The position numbers and the translations under genes were made by a program. Shown one piece after another: positions 22,732 to 26,810 of a stretch of DNA of 26,810 nt. The notes beneath the pieces were generated by a model. It was not told where the DNA came from, searched no databases, and worked only from the letters and a program-made list of their open reading frames with translations. Location of the stretch: the NCBI GenBank assembly GCA_035552275.1, contig DASZLR010000129.1, forward strand, positions 1 through 26,810. Direction: 5' to 3'. Positions within the stretch are counted from its first letter, which is position 1, and each line of letters starts with the position of its first letter. The stretch comes from DASVLX01 sp035552275. GTDB taxonomy: Bacteria > Actinomycetota > Actinomycetes > Mycobacteriales > Pseudonocardiaceae.

Positions 22732-23843
22732 TTGGCGGGCCGGCCGCTGGGCCGGCGAGCCGGCGGCCGGATCGGGGGGATCGGCTCGCTGGGCCAGCGC
22801 CGGGGCCCGGACCACAGCGCGGGCACGGCGTCGGTCGCCGCGGCCAGCGCGTAGGCGGTGGCCTCGTAGTTCACTCGCCAGCCGCGGAAGTGCGGCCAAG
22901 CGTCCTCCGGACTGCGTTCCACCGGAAAACCGATGTCGACCAGCTTGTTGACTCCCGCCAGATAGTCCTCATAGGACAGTTGTATTTCGGAGTCCGGGTC
23001 AGGGTCCTCGTCCGCCGGAATGCCGACGGAGACGGCGATCTGGCGCAGTGCGCTGAAGCCCATCCGCAGGCAGAAACGGGGTTCGATCCGGTCTCGGCTC
23101 GGGCACAGCGCGAGCAACAGCGCCGCCGAGTCGAGCACCGCCAGCAGGCCGATCAGCCAGGACTGGAGTGACTGTGGCGAACGAAACCGGACCAGGATCG
23201 GGTAGTTCGTGTGGCTTTCGGCGATGTCCGCCGCCCACCGTTCCCACACCCGGTAAAGCTCAACCAGATCGTCTTCGGCCAGGCTGATGCCGTAGCGGGT
23301 GCGGGCCAGCAGTTCCGGCCCCCACGACGGCGATCCGGCGCGGGCGGCCAGCAACGCCACCTCGGTCTCCCGGCGGCTGAACGCGGCATACAGCGTCGGC
23401 AGGTAGGAGATCTGCAATGCGACGATCCCCAGGCCGGTCGCGGCCGCGAGGAAGTCCAGAACCGTGGGGGCGGTGGTGTCGGTGGTCGCGAAGCCGAGCG
23501 TGAACAGCGACGAACCGGCCTCACGGGCGGCCTCCGAGAAGCCGGACACCCACGGCCACAACAACAACGTGTAGCCGATGAAAAAGCCGATGATCCACCC
23601 AACGAGCAGCACGCCCAGCACGGCGACCGGTTGCGCGGCCAGCAGGCGGTCCCGGGCGGTGTAGTCCCGGGTGCGCCGGGCCAGCAGCACGAAGGCCCGA
23701 TCAACCAGGCGGTCGACCAGCCCCGGCAGGCCGCCGGTCCGCCCGCGCGCGATGACCAGCGCGCGAGCGGCGCTCAACGCCACCGCCACCACGAGCAGCC
23801 CGCCGACGAGCGCCGCAACGATCCGCACCACCTGCACCCGCAC
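22713..23843 (-). CDS. Membrane protein with K+-channel-like pore loop
   Basis: The 376-residue protein has an N-terminal helix (7-32), a second helix (about 72-97), a re-entrant-type segment SSLFTLGFATTDTT (111-124) and another helix (about 130-152). A soluble C-terminal half of about 220 residues follows, with one weakly hydrophobic LIGLLAVLDSAALLLAL stretch. The helix-pore-helix layout with TLGFA at the filter position resembles two-helix ion channels (canonical filter TxGYG or TxGFG), but the last glycine is alanine. Conduction is unproven. GTG 23843 is taken as the start; further GTG codons follow at once and no ribosome binding site stands out. The proline/arginine-rich tail overlaps the convergent MobA-like gene. 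Confidence 0.7.
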   Translation of the reverse strand: MRVQVVRIVAALVGGLLVVAVALSAARALVIARGRTGGLPGLVDRLVDRAFVLLARRTRDYTARDRLLAAQPVAVLGVLLVGWIIGFFIGYTLLLWPWVSGFSEAAREAGSSLFTLGFATTDTTAPTVLDFLAAATGLGIVALQISYLPTLYAAFSRRETEVALLAARAGSPSWGPELLARTRYGISLAEDDLVELYRVWERWAADIAESHTNYPILVRFRSPQSLQSWLIGLLAVLDSAALLLALCPSRDRIEPRFCLRMGFSALRQIAVSVGIPADEDPDPDSEIQLSYEDYLAGVNKLVDIGFPVERSPEDAWPHFRGWRVNYEATAYALAAATDAVPALWSGPRRWPSEPIPPIRPPARRPSGRPANYRPPS

Positions 23844-23935
23844 AGTCTGCCAATCGAGTCAGCACACCGCAGCCGGCCGCCCCGACAACCGCTCCCCCAA
23901 CCCGTCGATGGCCCGTCGATCAGCACAGCGTGGCA

Positions 23936-23949
23936 GATTGTCGACAATC
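23936..23949. repeat. GATTGT-YR-ACAATC palindrome copy 5 (intergenic)
   Basis: GATTGTCGACAATC, perfect 14-bp palindrome, 93 bp upstream of the channel-like gene's start. It is identical to copies at 22347 and 24044. Confidence 0.85.
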
Positions 23950-24043
23950 CGAGGTGGGCCGTCAGGCAGCCACCCGGACGACCGTTGCCTTGACCGGCGG
24001 TTGCGCGGTCTCTCGCCCAGGCGGCCAGCCGCCAGCCCGCGTC

Positions 24044-24057
24044 GATTGTCGACAATC
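24044..24057. repeat. GATTGT-YR-ACAATC palindrome copy 6 (intergenic)
   Basis: GATTGTCGACAATC, perfect 14-bp palindrome, 21 bp beyond the LigD polymerase stop. The flanks TC and CGCGA differ from those of copy 5, so only the core is conserved. Confidence 0.85.
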
Positions 24058-24077
24058 CGCGACTCGGCGAGGCACGG

Positions 24078-25028
24078 TCAGTACGGCAGCCGGCGGTGGT
24101 TCTCGCGCAGGGGCTCGAAAAGATCGCCGTGCTTGTCCAACCTGGACCCAATGTCGGTGGCGGTGAACACCAGATCGTCGGCCTTGCGGCAGCTCTCCAC
24201 CTCGGACCAGCTGACCGGAGTGGACACCGTCGGCCGTGGCCGTGCCCGCAGCGAGTACGGCGCGATCGTGGTCTTGGCGGTGTTGTTCTGGCTCCAGTCG
24301 ATCAGCACCCGTCCGCCGCGCGCCGCCTTCGCCATGGTCGCCACCACCCGATGGGGATGCGCCTCGGCCAGCCGCTCAGCGAGGTCCTTGGCGTACCGGG
24401 AGGTGTCCTCGGCGTTGCTCACCTTCACCGGCGCGTAGAGCTGCATTCCCTTGGAGCCACTGGTCTTCGCCAACGGCTCCAACCCGTCGTCGGCGAGCTG
24501 TTCGCGGATCAGCAGCGCCACCTCACAACAGTCCACAATGGTCGCCGGTGAACCCGGATCGAGATCGAACACCAACAGGTCGGGATGACGTCGGCCGCCG
24601 CGCGGCCCGACAGTCCACTGTGGAACATGCAGCTCCAGCGCGGCCAGATTGGCCAGCCACACCAACGTCGGCACATCGTCGGCCAGCACGAAGTCAGCGG
24701 CCTCGCGGCCGGTGCCGCTGCCGGGCGTCGGCTGTCGGGTGGTACGCACCCAGTCGGGCGCGCCGTGCGGGACGTTCTTCTCGAAGAAGGACGTGCCGTC
24801 CACGCCATTGGGGTAGCGGCGCAGGGTCACCGGCCGGTCGCGCAGACAGGGCAGCAGCACCGGCGCGATCTCGGCGTAGTAGCGGACCACCTCGCCCTTG
24901 GTGAAGCCTTCGCCGGGGTACAGCACCTTGTCGAGGTTGGTCAGCTTCAGTAGGCGGTCCTCGATCTCCACGGTGGTGGACTCGGCACTGGACCTAGTGC
25001 CGGACCTGGTGCTGGACTTGCCGGCCAC
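24078..25028 (-). CDS. ligD: LigD polymerase (primase-polymerase) domain, stand-alone
   Basis: The 316-residue protein corresponds to the NHEJ polymerase module of LigD. This module adds nucleotides at double-strand-break ends and prefers ribonucleotides. Visible are KVLYPGEGFTKGEVVRYY, the metal-binding DxD Asp155/Asp157 in LLVFDLDPG, the nucleotide-binding TSGSKGMQLYAP (189-200) and the third acidic residue Asp244 in VLIDWSQN. There is no ligase or phosphoesterase domain attached. The start is GTG 25028 with GAGGTGA upstream, three bases after the stop of the phosphoesterase gene, so both are one operon. Ku and the ATP-dependent ligase are not in this window. The symbol denotes the module, not full-length LigD. 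Confidence 0.92.
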   Translation of the reverse strand: MAGKSSTRSGTRSSAESTTVEIEDRLLKLTNLDKVLYPGEGFTKGEVVRYYAEIAPVLLPCLRDRPVTLRRYPNGVDGTSFFEKNVPHGAPDWVRTTRQPTPGSGTGREAADFVLADDVPTLVWLANLAALELHVPQWTVGPRGGRRHPDLLVFDLDPGSPATIVDCCEVALLIREQLADDGLEPLAKTSGSKGMQLYAPVKVSNAEDTSRYAKDLAERLAEAHPHRVVATMAKAARGGRVLIDWSQNNTAKTTIAPYSLRARPRPTVSTPVSWSEVESCRKADDLVFTATDIGSRLDKHGDLFEPLRENHRRLPY

Positions 25029-25031
25029 GGC

Positions 25032-25499
25032 TCACCTCGCCTTGTCGCGGCGGCGACGAACCATCCAGTCGCGGCCCTCGTCGTCGGTCTGGAAGAACAC
25101 GTACCGACCTTGCACCCGCTGGCCGCGCATGTCGACCTGAATCTCCCGATCGGTCCACTTCTCGGTGGCGTAGTGCCCACGGTCCCAGATGATCACCTGG
25201 CCGCCGCCGTACTCGCCCTTCGGGATGTCCCCGGCGAAATCGGCGTATTCCAGCGGATGGTCCTCGGTGTGCACGGCCAGCCGCACCACGCCGGTCTCCG
25301 TCGGCAACCCCTTCGGCACCGCCCAGGACACCAACACGCCGTCCCGCTCGAACCGCACGTCGTAGTGCAGCCGCCGGGCATGATGCTCCTGCACCACAAA
25401 GACATCGTCGTCGCCGCGCGGCAGCGGCCCCTCCGCCGGCACCGGCTCCGGTGTGCGCGCGGGGTCGCGGCGGCGCCGATACTCGGTCAGGTCAGGCAT
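25032..25499 (-). CDS. LigD 3'-phosphoesterase domain, stand-alone
   Basis: The 155-residue protein is the PE module of bacterial NHEJ, which trims 3'-phosphate and 3'-ribonucleotide ends. The metal-site residues keep the known spacing: His39, His45 and Asp47 in QEHHARRLHYDVRFE, and His81 in HTEDHPLEYADF, followed by GDIPKGEYGGG. ATG 25499 gives the typical N terminus (PDLTEYRRRRDPARTPEP). An in-frame ATG at 25520 is possible, and the GGGGGAG between them sits rather far (about 12 bases) from 25499. It is the first gene of a two-gene operon with the polymerase module and diverges from the F420 oxidoreductase gene across 71 bp. Confidence 0.92.
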   Translation of the reverse strand: MPDLTEYRRRRDPARTPEPVPAEGPLPRGDDDVFVVQEHHARRLHYDVRFERDGVLVSWAVPKGLPTETGVVRLAVHTEDHPLEYADFAGDIPKGEYGGGQVIIWDRGHYATEKWTDREIQVDMRGQRVQGRYVFFQTDDEGRDWMVRRRRDKAR

Positions 25500-25570
25500 C
25501 ACACCATGGGACTCCCCCATACCCGCCCGTGCAAATCGCGAGAGCCGCCGACTCGTGCGAGCGTGGGGAC

Positions 25571-26545
25571 ATGGTTGGTTTCGGCTACACCCTGATGACC
25601 GAACAGGCCGGCCCGAAGGATCTGGTGCGCCACGCGCGGGCCGCCGAGCGCGCCGGCTTCGACTTCGAGGTGATCAGCGACCACTACTTCCCCTGGCTGG
25701 CAAGCCAAGGCCACGCGCCCTACGCGTGGAGCGTGCTCGGCGCGGTGACCCAGGTGACCGAGCGGGCGGAGCTGATGACCTACGTCACCTGCCCGATCAT
25801 GCGTTATCACCCGGCAGTGGTGGCGCAGAAGGCGGCGACCGTCGGCGTGCTGTCGGACGGCCGGTTCACCCTCGGCCTGGGCGCCGGGGAGAACCTGAAC
25901 GAGCACGTGATCGGCCAGGGCTGGCCGCCGGTGAACGTCCGGCACGAGATGCTCGCCGAGGCGCTCTCGATCATCGAGGAGCTGTTCGACGGCGGCTACG
26001 TCAACTACGCGGGCAGGCATTTCCGCGTCGACTCGGCCAAGGTCTGGGATCTCCCCGACCGCCGAGTCCCGATCGCGGTCGCGGTGTCCGGCCCGCAGTC
26101 GGTCGCGATGGCCGCGCCGCGCGCGGACGCGATGATCGCCGTCGAGCCGAGCGCCGAGCTGTGCCGACAGTGGGAGCACTTCTCGACCGACCGCGGCGAG
26201 CGGAAGATCGGCCAACTGCCGATCTGCTGGGACACCGACCGTGACGCGGCGGTGCGCCGGGCGCACGACCAGTTCCGCTGGTTCGGCGGCGGCTGGAAGG
26301 TCAACGCCGAGTTGCCGGGCCCGACCGCGTTCGCCGCCGCGAACAGGTTCGTCACCGAGCGGGACGTCGCGAACGGCATCCCGTGTGGACCGGACGTGGC
26401 GGCGATCGTGTCGGCGACCTCGGCGTACTGGAAGGCCGGCTTCACCGACATCGCGCTGGTGCAGATCGGCAGCGAGCAGCAGGACCGGTTCCTGTCGTTC
26501 GCGGCCGCCGAACTGCTGCCGGCGCTGCGCGAAGCTGCCAACTGA
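25571..26545 (+). CDS. F420-dependent LLM-class oxidoreductase
   Basis: This 324-residue TIM-barrel protein is of the luciferase-like, coenzyme F420 branch related to F420-dependent glucose-6-phosphate dehydrogenase. Signatures are FDFEVISDHYFPWL near residue 34, LMTYVTCPIMRYHPAVVAQKAATV split over the following strands, GRFTLGLGAGENLNEHVIG and FDGGYVNYAGRHF. These match the F420-binding core. ATG 25571 is chosen because GGGG precedes it and the family N terminus (GFGYTLMTEQ) begins there; the frame runs back to 25451. It transfers hydride between F420 and an unknown substrate. The divergent NHEJ genes share its promoter region. Confidence 0.9.
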   Translation: MVGFGYTLMTEQAGPKDLVRHARAAERAGFDFEVISDHYFPWLASQGHAPYAWSVLGAVTQVTERAELMTYVTCPIMRYHPAVVAQKAATVGVLSDGRFTLGLGAGENLNEHVIGQGWPPVNVRHEMLAEALSIIEELFDGGYVNYAGRHFRVDSAKVWDLPDRRVPIAVAVSGPQSVAMAAPRADAMIAVEPSAELCRQWEHFSTDRGERKIGQLPICWDTDRDAAVRRAHDQFRWFGGGWKVNAELPGPTAFAAANRFVTERDVANGIPCGPDVAAIVSATSAYWKAGFTDIALVQIGSEQQDRFLSFAAAELLPALREAAN

Positions 26546-26583
26546 CTGGGTGAACCACGATGGGTTGCCGGCGGGCGCCTCGC

Positions 26584-26619
26584 CGACAACCGATCTGACA
26601 ACCGACCTGACGACCGGTC
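26584..26619. repeat. Three degenerate 12-bp tandem units
   Basis: GACAACCGATCT, GACAACCGACCT and GACGACCGGTCT lie head to tail downstream of the F420 oxidoreductase stop. They differ from one another at one to three positions and merge into the inverted repeat at 26605-26627. Confidence 0.7.
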
Positions 26620-26627
26620 TGTCAGGT
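26605..26627. terminator. Inverted repeat between convergent genes, possible terminator
   Basis: ACCTGAC (26605-26611) and GTCAGGT (26621-26627) are perfect 7-bp arms around a loop that contains the palindrome GACCGGTC. It lies between the F420 oxidoreductase (+) and the Cys-rich peptide gene (-), whose stop it abuts. There is no T-run, so a bidirectional factor-assisted or I-shaped terminator is the best guess. Confidence 0.45.
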
Positions 26628-26710
26628 CAGCAGCATCCAGCGCAGCATTCGACGCCATCCGCACAGCAGCCGTCGCAACAGTCGCAGGACCGGAGCGGGA
26701 TTCGGATCAC
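26627..26710 (-). CDS. Cysteine-rich 27-residue peptide, candidate metal-binding microprotein
   Basis: The frame from GTG 26710 to TGA 26627-26629 encodes 27 residues with nine cysteines at positions 9, 11, 12, 15, 16, 22, 23, 26 and 27, in the pattern CxCCxxCCx5CCxxCC. It is preceded by a basic N terminus (IRIPLR). GGGGAGG lies eight bases upstream of the GTG, a strong ribosome binding site. The upstream gene on the same strand stops five bases before this start, so the two are likely co-transcribed. The cysteine density suggests metal binding in a metallothionein-like manner, or a small disulfide-rich or modified peptide. No family is recognised. Chance occurrence of nine Cys in a well-spaced frame with a ribosome binding site is unlikely but not excluded. 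Confidence 0.55.
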   Translation of the reverse strand: MIRIPLRSCDCCDGCCADGVECCAGCC

Positions 26711-26715
26711 GGTGA

Positions 26716-26810
26716 TCACCTCCCCTCGTCGGCGCAGGGTGGCGGACACCAGTCGCCGGGGCTGATGTCCGGGCATTCGCCGGGCAGCGCGCCCACCATC
26801 TTCACCAGGT
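26716..26810 (-). CDS. 3' end of an unknown gene (partial, runs off the window)
   Basis: The frame is open from the window edge to a TGA at 26716-26718. It ends with VGALPGECPDISPGDWCPPPC and a short acidic tail, so it contains three cysteines and several prolines. An internal ATG (26797-26799) follows a GGTGA stretch, so the gene could also be a complete 27-residue peptide. No family is recognised. It directly precedes the Cys-rich peptide gene; the shared cysteine content hints at a common role. Confidence 0.45.
   Translation of the reverse strand, partial: LVKMVGALPGECPDISPGDWCPPPCADEGR

Larger units (their letters stand above)
23844..24077. other. 234-bp noncoding gap carrying two perfect palindromes
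   Basis: No credible gene is seen on either strand. The gap separates the starts of the channel-like gene (leftward) from the 3' end of the LigD polymerase gene. It contains two perfect copies of GATTGTCGACAATC (23936-23949 and 24044-24057), exactly 108 bp apart, and short direct repeats of CAGCCG/GCCAGCC type between them. Confidence 0.6.

Noticed and set aside
23936..24057. Palindrome pair as a CRISPR array or IS terminal repeats
   Set aside because: Only two units, no repeated spacers of uniform length, no transposase between them and no target-site duplication.
26627..26629. TGA after the cysteine pair read as selenocysteine
   Set aside because: No SECIS-like element was seen, and the readthrough sequence is antisense of the 12-bp repeat array with no conserved features.

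Overview
The window is high-GC, gene-dense DNA with GTG/TTG starts, XRE-DUF5753/DUF397 regulator pairs, an F420-type LLM oxidoreductase, stand-alone LigD Pol and PE genes and a PucR-type regulator. Together these point to a filamentous actinomycete chromosome, plausibly Pseudonocardiaceae-like. The family assignment is inference. No rRNA, tRNA, CRISPR array, transposase or integrase was seen.

Layout. (1) 129-4596 (+): an accessory, signalling or conflict-type island. It holds an XRE-DUF5753 regulator, a DUF397 protein, an 89-aa protein, a DUF6879 protein and a STAND ATPase (NB-ARC plus TPR). The last three genes overlap or abut, and the ATPase carries an N-terminal motif resembling bacterial amyloid-signalling (RHIM-like) sequences. 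(2) 4607-6018 (-): nitronate monooxygenase and a small membrane protein. (3) 6133-11670: a catabolic cluster. A leftward unit (DUF3830 protein, two maleate-isomerase/Asp-Glu-racemase-family enzymes, GntR-FCD regulator) diverges from a rightward unit (D-2-hydroxyacid dehydrogenase, amidase). A 14-bp palindrome GATTGT-YR-ACAATC lies in the divergent promoter and again in front of the second isomerase gene. (4) 11679-12008 (-): two unrecognised mini-ORFs. (5) 12031-16579: gabD and gabT (-), with a divergent PucR-family regulator (+). (6) 16548-21150: a DHA2-type MFS exporter (-) with a soluble C-terminal extension, divergent from an MMPL transporter (+). (7) 21218-22731 (+): an ArsR regulator, an SRPBCC/AHSA1 protein and a MobA-like nucleotidyltransferase. 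(8) 22713-23843 (-): a membrane protein with a potassium-channel-like pore loop. (9) 24078-25499 (-): LigD polymerase and phosphoesterase modules encoded separately. (10) 25571-26545 (+): an F420-dependent LLM oxidoreductase. (11) 26627-26810 (-): the 3' end of an unknown gene, followed by a 27-residue peptide with nine cysteines.

How the genes may work together. Regions 3-5 look like a degradation route. The amidase could release an acid, the isomerase-family enzymes and 2-hydroxyacid dehydrogenase could process a small dicarboxylate or hydroxyacid, and GabT/GabD could channel an omega-amino acid through a semialdehyde to a TCA-cycle acid. The substrate cannot be read from sequence.

The strongest unexplained signals are these: the GATTGTYRACAATC palindrome (six exact and four near copies, intergenic and inside unrelated genes); the hidden Cys-rich microprotein; the STAND ATPase island; loss of one catalytic cysteine in one isomerase paralogue; and three short direct tandem duplications of 15-17 bp, one of which duplicates the gabT ribosome binding site.
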